Assembly: GCA_007258455.2 (NCBI GenBank)
Contig: VDFB02047230.1
Location: forward strand, 158,790,635-158,854,634
Source: Sequoia sempervirens
Lineage: Eukaryota; Streptophyta; Pinopsida; Cupressales; Cupressaceae
Reading direction: 5' to 3'
Length of the DNA stretch: 64,000 nt
This document shows positions 34,901 to 47,167 of the stretch, in pieces (the first letter of the stretch is position 1; every line of letters starts with the position of its first letter). Both the position numbers and the translations under genes were made by a program. The notes beneath the pieces were generated by a model. That model searched no databases and was not told where the DNA came from. It saw only the letters and a program-made list of their open reading frames with translations.

Positions 34901-36068
34901 AAATAAAATAAATGGGATCTCGTTTATAAAACGGGATCCCGCTTACTATAAAACAGGATCTTGCTTATAGAACTGGGATCCCGTCTATAAGAAGCAAGAT
35001 CTCGTTCTATAATCAGGATCTCGTTTGTCGACATTGAATGTCAGAGCAGTTGGTAGGGAAACGGGATCCCATTTCCTTTACAACGACCCAAATATTGTTG
35101 AATAGGAAATGAGATCCCGATTATAAGACGAGATCCTATTTATTAATAAATGGGATCCCATTTTATATTTGAGATCCTGTTTTTTAAAATTTGAATTTTT
35201 TTTGCATTGTGGTTAGGTTTTTGCCTAGATTTTTGGTTCGGGAAAAGCTTTGGAAGTCTAAACCTAGGCCTTCAACCTAGTTTGACCTACAAGTTGAAGG
35301 TCCTAACAATGTGAAAGAAAAATACTGAATTTGGACATATGGCTGATGACCTTTTTTGCAGAATTTTCTGACGAAATTAAAACCCATTTTAGATGAAACA
35401 ATGAATATTCTAAATATGTAATTTTTTTTGCAATTGGATTATTTTTTCTATTTTTCAATTAATTTCTAATAAAATTGGTCCATAAACTTTAAATATCAAG
35501 GTTTTTTACTATTTTAATAACTTTTGATCAACATAACATTTTGACAAACGGATTGCACAAGAACAAACTTCAGACAATTCTTTTCAATTTAAAAAAAATT
35601 AAAAAATGATAAGTTTAGGTCGTCTTATGCATGTCGTACATGATTTTTCAAAATGACAAATCTGCCTAATAAAAATTTAACAAAAAAAAAAATTCAATAA
35701 AAAATTACAAAAAAATATCAAGAACAAGCTTCAATGAGTAATAAAACTTTTTCCAAAAGGATTTAGAAAAATACGATAATTTAAGTCAAAATATGGATGT
35801 CGTACACGTGCATGGTATGGTAAAAAAAAATGACTTTTGAATAGTGGTTTTTAGAAATTCCTATTAAAACTCAATTTGTACAATCTGGGTATTGAAATAA
35901 ATTACATATTTGGAAACTAAACTCCGAACTTACTACATTTTATGATTAGTGACTTTTTTAAAAATCTCATCTCTAAGTGCTTCAAATTTTAAGGTCAAAT
36001 GTGTCAAATTATGAAAATCAGGAAAAACACTTCCACTTTTTGGCCAAAAAGTGGACTCAACTTCTTGC
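34900..36068. mobile_element. GGGATCCC element, copy 3, right end intact
   Basis: A GGGATCCC/GAGATCTC palindrome array spans about 34915-35185. It is followed by unique sequence (35205-36068) closely matching copy 1, with shared stretches such as TTTGACCTACAAGTTGAAGG and AAAACCCATTTTAGATGA. The right 18-bp TIR at 36051-36068 is identical to copy 1. The left TIR is not recognisable before 34900, so the left end is lost or rearranged. There is no coding capacity. Confidence 0.8.
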
Positions 36069-37025
36069 ACACACCCAACTAATATTCTAGACAAAGAAGA
36101 ACAAAAATCGGATCTCACAGTCGAAAGACCCGTATTACCACCTCCTGCATGGCAATATAAAATATTGGCTTACAAAAAACACCAATATTTTAAAACGAAA
36201 AAAAACATCATTTCATAGTGATTGGTCATGAAAATCCCAAACTAGTTCTTGGACTTGTTTATGACAACCACGAGATACCAACATAGAAAAAATATGGAAG
36301 CCAACAAAAGTAGCTCTAGTATGCCCCCAACAAACACCACAAATAACGTAAGTGATCCTTGCCCGGTTATAGGCCAAGTGACCTTATAACTCCTCAAAAG
36401 GAACCCATATTCAAAGCTATATCAAACCAACCACCAAGTGAGGAGGAAGTAATCTATAAACAACAAGAAATGATAGATAGGTCAAACCAAAACCCAAAGG
36501 ACATTGTCATAGAAGAAGTGGATAGTGAGGAAGATTTAGATGAGGAAGAATTCTTTCAACACTCCAACAATCCCAAGGTACTTAAACTGATGGAAAAACT
36601 ACTAGGAAAGGATCCAAATGCCTACTTCAAATTAGCACAAAGTGGTGCTAAACTACCTATAGAATTTAATGTGGAAGGTATTAAGGATCCTAACCTCACT
36701 CCCTTAGGGGAAAAAATAGTTTTGAAAAAAATACTCAAACCAGTGGAGAATCTGAACATGCCACCAATCTTCTCACAAAGCAATGATCAACCTAAACAAC
36801 AACCAATGGACAACCCTTTATTTAAAAAACCATTCCAAATCGAGCAAGCAGCTCAATGTCCCAACAATATCAAGGAGGTCTAACTCAATACATGCCACAA
36901 AACAACAATATGCAAAACATGGGAAACTTTCCAAATGTGGAACAACAAGGTGCAACATCCCACCACAAAGACAATACATACCACATAATGCATCATATAT
37001 TGATCCTTCAACCAACATACCAAAT

Positions 37026-37340
37026 CAACAAGGTGTACCGCCAATGCACTACTAGGGTACCCTTCAACAAAATTCATCCCAACAAAAAAGTGTACCTCCA
37101 ACGCACTACCAGGGTAACCTTCAAAACAATTCATCCCAACAACAAGGTGTACTACCAATGCACTACAGGGGTAACCTTCAAAACAATTTGTCCCAACAAC
37201 AAGGTGTACCACCAATGCACTACTAGGGTAAACTTCAATACAATTTGTCCCAACAATAAGGTGTATCGCCAATGCACTACCAAGGTACCCTTCAATAGAA
37301 TCAACCACAACAAGGTGTACCACCAACACACGATCAAGGT
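37026..37340 (+). repeat. 57-bp in-frame tandem repeat in gag
   Basis: Six copies starting CAACAAGGTGTAC or a variant at 37026, 37083, 37140, 37197, 37254 and 37308. Each encodes about 19 residues of the pattern QQGVPPMHYQGTLQQNSSQ. Confidence 0.85.
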
Positions 37341-37360
37341 ACCCCTCTTCAAAAAAATCA

Positions 37361-37575
37361 ACAAGGACTTAATCATCATTTCACACAACAAGGACTTAAT
37401 CCTCCTTCCACACAACAAGGACTTAACCCTCCTTACAATGAACAAGGACTTAATCATCATTCCACACAACAAGGACTTAACCCTCCTTACAATCAACAAG
37501 GACTTAATCCTCCTTTCAAACAATAAGGACTTAATCCTCCTTCCATACAACAAGGAATTAACCCTCCTTCCACCC
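37361..37575 (+). repeat. 27-bp in-frame tandem repeat in gag
   Basis: About eight copies of ACAAGGACTTAATCCTCCTT plus CCACACA, encoding QQGLNPPST with variants (QQGLNHHST, QQGLNPPYN). It lies directly after the 57-bp repeat. Confidence 0.85.
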
Positions 37576-38947
37576 AACATGATTACCAAAGTCCTATACC
37601 TCCACCATACCCAACCTATGAACAAACAAACATTTTAGGACAACAAGGCTACTATGCACAAGGTCCCCAAACAAATGTACCAAACATAGAGGTAGGCATG
37701 CAACTACAAGCCCTAAATCAAAGGATATCAAACATCCAAATTGGAAAACCAAAGAAGACCTACACTCTATAGGATATATGTCTGTTCCCTTTTGATCGCT
37801 CTATTACTATACTCCCCTTCCCAAAAAAAATTGAAATGTCAAAATTTGACAAGTACAAGGGAAAAGGAGATCTGATAGAACATTTGTGAGACTTCTCGGT
37901 AGCTTGCATGGATGTGAAAAATAATGATTCCTACCTAATGAGACTTTTTCCATGTAGTCTTACTATTCACGCTATGGAATGGTTATCCCATCTACCACCA
38001 GGTATTAAGAGTTTTGATGAATTGTCTAACAAGTTTGTGAACCACTCCTCATTCAACATAGAACAAGATGTCACCATCACTAACCTCTACAAAATTAAAC
38101 AAAGCCAAGGGGAATCATTTACATCTTACCTACAAAGATGGAGAAATAAAGCTAGTAGGTGCAAGTGGCCTATTCCCACACAAAGAACTGGTGGATATCT
38201 TTGTTTCCAATGTCCAAGTAGAAATCAATTAGAAGCTCACCATGTTGTGCCCCAATAACTTCAAAGAGACTATTGAAAAGGGACTACATGTTGAAAGAGC
38301 TCTCATAGCAAGGGGATTCATTAAACTAAACAACTCAAAAGACAACCCTTCTAGTTTGAATGACAAACCCAAGACTTGGGCCAAGAACAAAAATGTTACT
38401 AATGATGGAGTAGTTGATGCTAGAGTTGTATGGAACATGAAAAATCCCAATGGACCACAAAAAAAATCCCAATTTGCACAAATGAGCTACGCTCCCAACA
38501 ACATACAAAACAATCAACTCAACTATCCCCAAAATAATCAATCGGATAACCAACAAAAAAATCAAGGAATCCAGAGGCAAGAAATTACTATAGGCTAAAA
38601 ATGAAAATGAGGTAAATGAAACCCTAATTACCTATTTAAACCCCCAAAACCCTATTTTTTTTACCTAGGAAACCCTTTTAGGTTGAAATTAGGAGCTCCA
38701 GGAACATCTAAACTATCAACAAAGGTCCTATAAGCTTAAATTTTCATCCTCTATGCATCTGAACTGAAATGAAACATTATCGTGTAAGCCTGACCAAAAA
38801 AATGATTTTTTGACCAAACTCTTGAGGGGGCAACTCAACATGCTACCATCATTCTATTGATCGTTGAGGCATAGTGGGGTATATAATTTTTTTCAAATCT
38901 TGATCTTAACATCAGATTCTTTGAAACAAAGCAACCACTACTTTGTC

Positions 38948-38963
38948 TCAAAGAGGGGCAAAA
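38948..38963 (+). promoter_or_regulatory. Polypurine tract of the Ty3 element
   Basis: TCAAAGAGGGGCAAAA directly precedes TGTAGACATG, the start of the LTR. This is a typical purine primer for Gypsy-type elements. Confidence 0.7.
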
Positions 38964-40060
38964 TGTAGACATGTAAAAATTACTGAACACTTATTGCACA
39001 TCCTAAATGATATTTTCTCATCATCAACATCATTATCACCTAATATCACTGCATTTCACACCAATTACATCAAAAACCCTAATTTCCCCTATTAATTGAA
39101 TAATATTACATTATTTAATTAATTCACTATTTTATTATTTATCTAATCTTTATTCCTCCTGATTAATTAGATAACATCAATTATTTAATTATGTCACTAA
39201 TTTACACTATTCCTCTAAATCAATTAAATTATTATCACTTAATAGTTTACTTAAATTACTTTCCCCCTTTCTAAAAAAAATAATTAAATTAATTATTCAA
39301 AACATCATTCAAAAAGGTCAACAAACAAATAAAACTTTATTTGTTGAAGTCAAACATGACTTGTACGCTCAACTCAAAAAAGCTTAATTAATTAAATCAA
39401 ATTAATTAATTACCCTCACCCCTTTTGTCATTGGGAAAATTACAGTCACTAATTGCTCACTCGAATTGGCTGACTGATCCATCTATTTCCTAACTGATTC
39501 ATCTATTCTTCAATCCCACTAACCTCTCAATCTATTTCCTCAATTCCACTGAACATTCAACTTGATTTCATCAATCACATCGATTGTGCAATCTAAATCC
39601 ATTGATTCTTCCCATCTAATTCCTCTCAACGGTTTTGAACCATTGATCAAGATATTCTACAACGCAATCCTGATCGTTCATCTCAAAACATAAAATCTAT
39701 ATAACAATCCTCTTCATCCTTAGAAACGATTGGAGAATTGACATCTTTTGTGCAATGAAGTAATGCTAAATTAATCATTGATTTCTTAAGAGATTTTACA
39801 CACATTTTTTATCACCATTCGTGCACATTTGGAGCTTTTGCAAATGCAAAATGGAGGCTTCACATTGATACAACAAAAATCCAAAATCATTGTGAATACA
39901 CTTCGACATGGGATGGTAAAGTTTTCTTTAGTTTTTGAATTCATTATGTTATCTTAGGATTTCGTCATTTGATTTCATTAGCTTAAAAAATTCATTTCAT
40001 GAGTAATGGATATGAATCTTAATCTTTGTTTGAATTAAATCTTGTCAAATTTATTCATGT
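38964..40060 (+). repeat. 3' LTR of the Ty3/Gypsy element (right end uncertain)
   Basis: Begins TGTAGACATG after the purine tract. A TATA-like word (TCTATATAAC) lies near 39696. The right end is not fixed because no second LTR is present; it lies somewhere between about 39900 and the LINE homology that starts at 40098. Confidence 0.55.
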
Positions 40061-40097
40061 TTGATTTCCTTATCATCTCGATTTCCCCCTTACACAC

Positions 40098-40915
40098 TCT
40101 TGAGCAAGGAAGATTTGTGAAAGGACATTATATTTTAGATGGTATTATGGTTGTTGCGGAAGTCATTTATTCTATGTCCTCCTCTAAGGAGAAGTCCATT
40201 TCCATCAAACTTGACATGTCTAAGGCCTATGACAAATTCAATTGGTCTTTTCTTCATAAAATTCTAACTAATTTTGGATTTTTCTCATATTGGATAGATT
40301 AGGTTATGAGTTGTGTGACCTAAAATTCCTTCTCTATTCTTATTAATAGTATTTCATTAGCTTTGTTTTCTGCTTCTAGAGGTCTCAAGCAAGGGGACCC
40401 TTTGTCACCTATCTTTTTTTTAATGGTAGAGGGTCTAGGTAGATTATTAAAGCACTATAGGATGAGAGGGTTTATTAATGGTTGGTCTTGGGAATAGAAT
40501 CTTAATGTGTAAACTCATTTGCAATTTTTTATTACACTATAAATTGATGGGGGTGGAAGAAATTAACAAGACACTCTGCTTTAGGAGAGCGAGCTGGATA
40601 TTATTTTATCAGCTTCAAGCCAACAAATCAACGAAGCAAAAGCAAGTATCTTTTTTTTCCAATACTCCTAAAATCATTCAACATAGGATTGTAGATCTTC
40701 TTCATTTCCAGATTGGAATTATGTTAATGGATTACCTAGGAAGCCCCCTCTTTGCTAATATCCTTTGAAGAGATCATTGGAAAAATATTTTAGATGAATT
40801 TCGTATGAGGGTGAGTCATTGGACACTACAACGGTTATCTTTGTTGGTAGAGTGGTTCTTCTAAAATTTATTTTGCAATCATTTCTCATATATAGATTTT
40901 TTTATTTTATCTACA
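40098..40915 (+). pseudogene. LINE reverse transcriptase, 5' part, broken
   Basis: Begins abruptly with EQGRFVKGHYILDGIMVVAE, then SIKLDMSKAYDKFNWSFLHK, LFSASRGLKQGDPLSP, MVEGLGRLLKHY, and after the lost FADD region ASWILFYQLQANKS, FSNTPKIIQHRIVDLL and RDHWKNILDEFRMRVSHW. This is the same plant L1 class as the LINE at 0.7-8.2 kb. It is interrupted at 40915 by an 8775-bp insertion, and the reading continues at 49691. Stops such as ID*VM and CVT*NS are TAG/TAA where Gln fits. Confidence 0.85.
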
Positions 40916-41578
40916 TGTAACATCCATACCCTTCTAACACAAAATAACCATTATGAACCAAAATCAACAAGTTAAAAGTTGTACAAGAGAAGTAACTAAT
41001 TTTTTTAAAGAGATAAGAAAGTATACGTCATAATGCTATATCACTTCAAATTCAAGTTCATTTAAAGGAAAAGTATTTCATCATTCATCATCATATAAAT
41101 TTGCAACTAAAGCATTAATATCAGCATGATATTAGTCTAAAACAAATATAGAGAAGTAAGAGTAAAAGGTCAAAGAACTGTATTTGATTCTTGCGATATC
41201 CAAGACTCAACATGCCACTAACGAGAGGGAAAGCATCATCCAATTGCTTTGCCTCCAACCATGGACTCAAGAGGTCCCCCACACACTTTCTAACTGGAAG
41301 TGGCCCTACCCTTCATCGAAAGGTCACATTGGAAACCCTCTCAGTTGCCATCTAAGCTTTGGTGTGTACCCCCACCTAACTAACTCTAACACACTACTAA
41401 GGATACCCTCCTACTAAGTACGTCATCTTTGGTTAATTTAGGTGTATGGGGTACTTTGAACTAACAAGTGCACGTGTGGCTTCAACACTCACTATGACCA
41501 TATTTTGGTACAATTGTACACGCTTCAAGAGCGTAGTCATAGTTCACCACCTTGTTTGACTTGGAATAAGCATCTAAC

Positions 41579-41800
41579 CTAGGGCTCATTGAACTACCAG
41601 TCCTGCCCTGTTATCATGCTCGATAAATACAATAACTAGGGCTTATTAGACTATCTATCCCGCCCAATAATCAAGTTCGAAATACCAAACTAGGGCTACT
41701 TAGACTATTGGTCCCACCCAATAAACAAGTTCAAATACAAAAGCTAGGGCTTCTTGAACAATTTGTTCCTACCCATCATCAAGTTCTAAATTTAAGCAGT
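41579..41800. repeat. 54-57-bp tandem repeat, four copies
   Basis: CTAGGGCT starts units at 41579, 41636, 41690 and 41744. The consensus includes ACTAGGGCTTATTAGACTAT, TCCCGCCCAATAATCAAGTT and CAAATAC. It lies near the left end of the 8.8-kb insertion. Confidence 0.8.
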
Positions 41801-43870
41801 AGATTAGAGGTCATTGTCATCCTCTTGGCGTTGACATTTTGGGTTCTTCTTTGAACCTCTATGTCTTGGAGAATATTGCCATGTTTTGAGGTTAAGTCTC
41901 TAATACGTCTACCCTCATACCTTCCTAGTTTTCTTTATCTTATTTCAAACTAAATGGCTGAGGCTTAAGACAAAATTTCTTCTAAGGTAACTTGGTTTAA
42001 GGCTCTCTTGATACCCTCATGATTCTTCTACATTACTAATAAAATAAGAAGTAATCACTCTTTTATAGCACTTATATAACTCAGACTCTTCAGCATTTCA
42101 AGAACAGTTCACGAGTTTTCATAAAACTAACGGCCTTCGAACAGACCGAGCTACACTTCTAACTCTGCATTCACATAAATTATGTGTTTGACCAAAATAA
42201 GACTCAGCAAGAGTAATGAGTTCAAGAATTTCATAACTCTTTATATTCCGCAACCCTCTTCCTACGAAATATACGGTTGAGGTTGAGTGACCTAAAGAGA
42301 ACAAAATTGAGCAAGAAATAAGAACTCAAGATGTCAACTTGAAATAACATAATAGATTACATGGCTAGAAGGAACCATAACCCTATAGCTCTAGTGGTCA
42401 ATAGAATGTACATAGACAAGGGTGTAGCCGGTATAGTCTGCACATGACAATATTTACACTCCTACTACAACCGGTTCAATAGCAGTAGCTTCTTTCGTGA
42501 TCTTTTTAGAAATTGGATAAGAACTCTACTATTCTTTAATACTCTACCATAGAAAGTTTCATAAACATCTCCAATACTACAAGTTCCTTACATTAGTGAA
42601 AAATAAACAATGGTTTCAACTGTTCTAAAATACAACTGTAGTTTTCTTTCAAAAACCTAAATTCTAATAATCAAGTGTAGCTTCCATTCAAAAATCTGTT
42701 CTAATATTCAAGAGTAGCTTACAATTAAAACTTCGAACAACAATTCCAGATGTTCACTAATTCCGTAGCATCATTCTGAAACATACTACACAAAACGTTT
42801 GGAAACCAAGAACGGTTATCTGTTCAAACAAAACTCTTTGGGAGCAGCCTGTATGAGTCCCTGAAAATGAGCTCCTCACAGGTTTATGCTTCCATCTGTA
42901 CACCTGAAGATCTCCCAGCGTATATAACCTCGAGCAGTTCTTGGTTACTTCGATTACTAGACTCTGTTCATTAAAAAGAGTTCTTCCTAGCTAAAAATGG
43001 TGTTCATTCTTCAATCCGCCAACTAACCAACCCCCGCAAAGCTTTTCATTATCGTATATATAATGATCTTCATGATTTTGGATTAGAAAACCATTTTTGA
43101 GAATTAGTTCCCCGTTTCATCACCATATCACCCCAAAATAATGATCTACTTGGCGTCCGTTGGCATGGAGTAATTCCCATTCGAGAAATCTCGTATGCAT
43201 TTCTCCACACTCTCCTCCAAATGCGGTGAAAAACTCCCTAAGGTTTCAAGAATTGGTTATAATGTAAACCAATCACCCAAATTTTCAAAGATGATTAAGC
43301 CGATAGCGTTAAAGCTTTCGTGGCAAGGTTTTTATGTTAGAATAATCAGTTACCAAGCACCTTGATATGATGCGAGCCGTAAATTGGATGGAGAGTTCGA
43401 ATTTCAAACATGTGGGGTCTACGTTGATTAAAATATCGACCATAATTTCCTTCCCACTAACCACGAGCTTCTCACTTGAGCGTCGGGCCATAGCAATGTG
43501 ATGCAACATTCAAAATATTTACATATTTACAAATGTCTATACATTTAATATTTAGAGATAATTACGCCGAAGGCGTTACCTATTTGAAGTAGACCAAGCT
43601 AATTTGCTCGATCAACGGCTCTGTCACGTCCGGAGACGATTGAATTGAATTTGACCGTTAGTTTTTACAGTGCTGGTGATGACTTTGACGGTTACTTTTT
43701 TGTTTTGCCAGTTAAATTTCCTTTACTGTTAACGTTTTTTCGGCAGAGATGTCAGCGCCGCTATTTTCCCAGCTTGCGCTACAATAGCCGAGCTTTTACT
43801 CCTCTAAGACATTAACAGCTCCACCTAAGAGATACAGCATCAGCAGTAGCTGGTATCCATTCAATACCGG
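41801..43870. other. Insertion interior, no gene recognised
   Basis: About 2 kb with mixed composition. The part at 43560-43800 is richer in CG words (CACGTCCGGAGACG, AGCGCCGCTATTTT) than the surroundings, as a captured promoter or first exon might be, but no domain can be named. Confidence 0.4.
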
Positions 43871-44408
43871 TGGGTTCTATGTTACCATCCTGATCCATTA
43901 CAAAAATACAGGTGGGTTCGGTGTTGCAGAGTTCAAAGCTGAAGAAGTCTGCAGAGCAAATACTCTAAAACCCTCGTGGAAACCTTATTTTCAAGCTGCA
44001 GCTCGCCAAATTGGAGAAGTGAAAGGTCAATACAAGCGAGGAAGAGTTTAGAGGAGCGAAAACCAATAGCACTGGGAAAAGCAGTAAAAATTGGCCAAAA
44101 ACAGCCGAAAATAAGGCAGTAAAAAAGCAGTATCCATGCCTTTGTTTATATGAGGCGGTAGCGAAAAATCGTAAAATGCCAGAAGAGGTTATTCCACAAG
44201 AGGAATCTCTCTCATTGGATGCTAACTGTAATTCATTCAAACTTTTGATTGCAGCAGCAAGATCGTTGCCACATGAATCCAAAAAGTGCTTGAAGATGTT
44301 GATAACATTAAAATCAATCAACAACATGAAGTCTAATATGAAGCAAAACCCACAGAAATTTTCATTAGGTTAAGATTGTAATGGATCAGGATGGTAACAT
44401 AGAACCCA
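43871..44408. repeat. Inverted repeat, perfect 33-bp arms, 472-bp loop
   Basis: TGGGTTCTATGTTACCATCC plus 13 more bases at 43871-43903 is exactly complementary to 44376-44408. Similarity continues outward imperfectly (ACAGCATCAGCAGTAGC versus ACAGCATCAACAGTAGC with an indel). The loop holds the CUE-like fragment. Confidence 0.9.
44180..44327 (-). pseudogene. CUE-domain gene fragment
   Basis: On the minus strand the frame reads FNVINIFKHFLDSCGNDLAA followed by AIKSLNELQLASNERDS. This matches the second half of a plant CUE (ubiquitin-binding) domain, in which a CGNDLDAAIRSLNEL-type helix is characteristic. The first helix with the usual FP motif, and everything downstream, is missing or unrecognisable. 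It lies inside a perfect inverted repeat within the 8.8-kb insertion, so it looks like a captured host gene piece, not a working gene. Confidence 0.55.
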
Positions 44409-46125
44409 TCGGCATTGAATGCTACTGTTGATGCTGTAAAAGCAATCGTTTCCAGAGCTATCAGACCATCTTCATTTAGATGATAACAACAGAGTTGTTT
44501 TAGAACGAAATAATAAACAACTAGAAATGATTTAGATGTGTGCAGATTCACACAAAAAAACTCGCTCAAACCATGGCAAGTGACTTACCTCAAGATGTTG
44601 CACAAATGGTCTTATGTAGTGGACAATGCTGATAAGTAAAAATGGGCAGAGATTGCACGACAATCTCACCACGGCTGCTGCTTCAATCTATTCACAATAA
44701 ACGAAAAGTAGATCTAAAAATATCGGTGTTTTAAAGCTACTAGATTATTGAGCTCCCTACATGCATGCAAAATGTGGTGGCAGAGACGCAACACGTGAAT
44801 TGCTTTGCAGAATGCCACCTACCAACCACACACCCTCGCAGCCCATTAGAAGATTCAAATATAAAAAAAGCAAAACAAAATTTTCCCTTGCTCATTTAAA
44901 AGCTATGGGGAAGTCAACGAAATTCCACCATTAGAAAAATTGGATAGGTAGTAAACTATGAAACCCAGCTCAGAAAAGGTCATTGCCCAGTCAGCAAAGA
45001 AAACGTGGAAGTCAGCTCGGGACAAAACGACGACCTATCAATCATAAGTGAATAGCGCCAGAGTGAATAAGGATGACAATAAAAATCATCAGAATTGTAT
45101 TGAAAGTTTTTCGAAAATTTAGGTTTTTACTAATGGAAAAACAAACCAAACTTTTTAGTGGGAAGTATAAAATTTTTAATAGGTGGAAAGTTTTTGGGAA
45201 AATTGTGTTTAATTAATTACTATGTTTATGTTTTTGAATTTTAGTATGTTAATGAGAAAATACAATAGGACAATAAGTGCCTACTTAGAGTCTAAAGGTC
45301 TCCATCAGAATGAGGAGGTCGTGTCGGAATCCAAATTAGACTTGAGCATACATTTGAAAGTTTGGTGCCCCTTTATCAGATAGACTGCTACTTATTAAAA
45401 ATCAACAATCCTCGCTAAAGTGTGCTCTAAGTCTAATTCCAATTCAGGACTTTAAGAGTCACACATTGCATAGGGGATATATATATTCAATGTAAGTGAA
45501 TAAAGAAGTATGTTCAGTAATTGGAATATAAAGAAAATGAAATGGGACAAGTCTATTAGTTTATAGCAATATTGAGGAGTGGTTAGATTCAAAAGATAAA
45601 AAATATCAAATTGTTAAAGTTTTGGAGTCTCAAGATGTTTGCTAAATTTTATTAGAATAAAAAATTTACATGAAAATTCTATTAGAATCATCTAGAACTA
45701 TATTTTTAGAAAAAAACTATTTTTACCCTTCATTAAAAATAGTTCATTATTGATTTCAAAAATTAGAGATATTATGAGTTTGTTATTTTTATTTTTTTAC
45801 TAATCTTAGCATCATTTATTTATAGTTTGGAGTTGGCTATTCTTAGATAGTCCATTTATCATGTGAGAGAGGTGAACATTGAAAGATAAAGTGTAATGAT
45901 TTTATTTGTCTGTCAAATTAACAATTACATGTAATATTTTAATTATTAGATATGAGTTAATTTGTAATAAAACTTACAAAGCAGGCAAGTAGTCATAAAG
46001 TCGTAGTCAATGTATTTCACCTATTTGCATGTAGCAGTTTTGTAAATAATATAAATAAATATATTTTGTAAAGTTTATGATTCCAATTCACAATATATTA
46101 TTAAGTAGTAACTTATTCTGAATGT
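44409..46125. other. Insertion interior, no gene seen
   Basis: Mixed then AT-rich sequence without supported coding content, leading into the pyrimidine tract. Confidence 0.45.
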
Positions 46126-47066
46126 AGCTATCTCTCCTTCTCTATCTTTCTTTCTCTTCCCATATATATCTATCTCTCTCGCTTTCTATCTCCCTCTCTC
46201 CATCTCTATATATCTTTATCTCCCTCCTCTCCCTCTCCCTCCCTATATATTGAACTATCTCTCCCTCTCCCTCCCTATATATTGAGCTATCTCTCCCTCT
46301 CTCCCCTTCTTCTCTCTCCCTCTCTTCATATCTCTCTCCCTCTCTCCTCCCTTTTCTTTCTTTCTCCTATACCTATCTATCCCCCTTTCACTCTCTCACT
46401 TTCTCCCTCCTTATGCCCACTATCTATCTGTCTATCTCTACCTTGTTCTCCCTTTCTCTTCCCATATATCTCTATCTCTCTATTTCTCTTCCCATATATC
46501 TCTCCCTTTCTTTCTCTTCCTATATATCTCTATCTCTTTCTTTCTCTTCCCATATATCTCTATCTCTCTCACTTTATATCTCCCTCTCTCCATCTATTTC
46601 TCCTTATATCTCTATCTCTCTATCACACTATCACACCATCTATATCTCTCACTATCTCTCCCTCTCCCTCTTCCTCTATGTCTCTCTATCTCTTCCACTC
46701 TATCTCTCCCTATATATATCCTATCTCTCTCTATCTTTAAATCTCCCTCTACCTCTCTCTATCTATCTATCTATTTCTCTCCCTCTCCCTCTCTCTGTCC
46801 ATCCATCTCTCTCCCCCTCCCCCTCTTCCTAGGAATCTAAATCTAAATCTCTTTGTCTCTCTATCTCTACCTCCATATTTCTTCTTCCATTTGTTCCTCT
46901 ATCTCTATCTCATTAGCTCTCCATCCCTCTACCCCTATATCTCTCCCTCTCTCCACATATCTCTCTATATATCACTTCCTATCTCTATCTTATTATTATC
47001 TTCAACCCTATCTCTATCTCCTTACCCCCTCTCTCTCTCGCTCTTCCCCTCCTTTATCTCTCCCTA
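46126..47066. repeat. Pyrimidine tract 1, degenerate (CTCTCTAT)n
   Basis: About 940 bp composed almost only of C, T and scattered A in CTCTCT, TATCTC and CCCTCTC words, with very few G. This strong strand asymmetry is compatible with triplex (H-DNA) formation. The Ser/Leu/Pro/Tyr-rich open frames on it are a by-product of the composition. Confidence 0.9.
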
Positions 47067-47167
47067 TTGTAAATATAACATTCAATACTATTGGTAATGG
47101 AGAAAAAAATTCCAATTGACCTACCACACCTCTTTGAAATACTCATTGTATGCCAAAGTGTGATTGT
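47067..47167. repeat. Unique island between the pyrimidine tracts, duplicated after tract 2
   Basis: ATTGTAAATATAACATTCAA...TTGGTAATGGAG resembles ATTGCAAACATAACATGAGC...TTGGTAATGGAG at 48598-48633. TTGACCTACCACACCTCTTT...CATTGTATGCCAA resembles TTGACCTTCCACACCTCTTC...CATTGCACACCAA at about 48828-48875. The tract plus its flank was therefore duplicated, or tract 2 expanded inside a copy. Confidence 0.75.

Larger units (their letters stand above)
36090..38600 (+). pseudogene. Ty3/Gypsy gag, gag-only element, decayed
   Basis: The N-terminal acidic region (36359-36883: IVIEEVDSEEDLDEEEFFQH, KVLKLMEKLLGKDPNAYFKL) leads into a Gln-rich linker built of two codon-multiple repeats. The retrotransposon gag core (about 37840-38260) follows, with MSKFDKYKGKGD, DSYLMRLFPCSLTIHAMEWL, LPPGIKSFDELSNKFVNH, LYKIKQSQGESFTSYLQRWR. 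A C-terminal extension (NNFKETIEKGLHVERALIAR) continues in a shifted frame to 38600. Gag forms the virus-like particle of the element. No zinc knuckle, protease, reverse transcriptase or integrase follows; instead a purine tract and LTR begin 360 bp later. Stops are TAG, TAA or TGA at CAG, CAA or CGA positions. Confidence 0.8.

Noticed and set aside
36880..37625. Minus-strand frames of about 150 codons with repeated VVHLVVG- and RRIKSLL-type units
   Set aside because: They are the antisense of the gag Gln-rich tandem repeats, which make sense on the plus strand and continue into a recognisable gag core.
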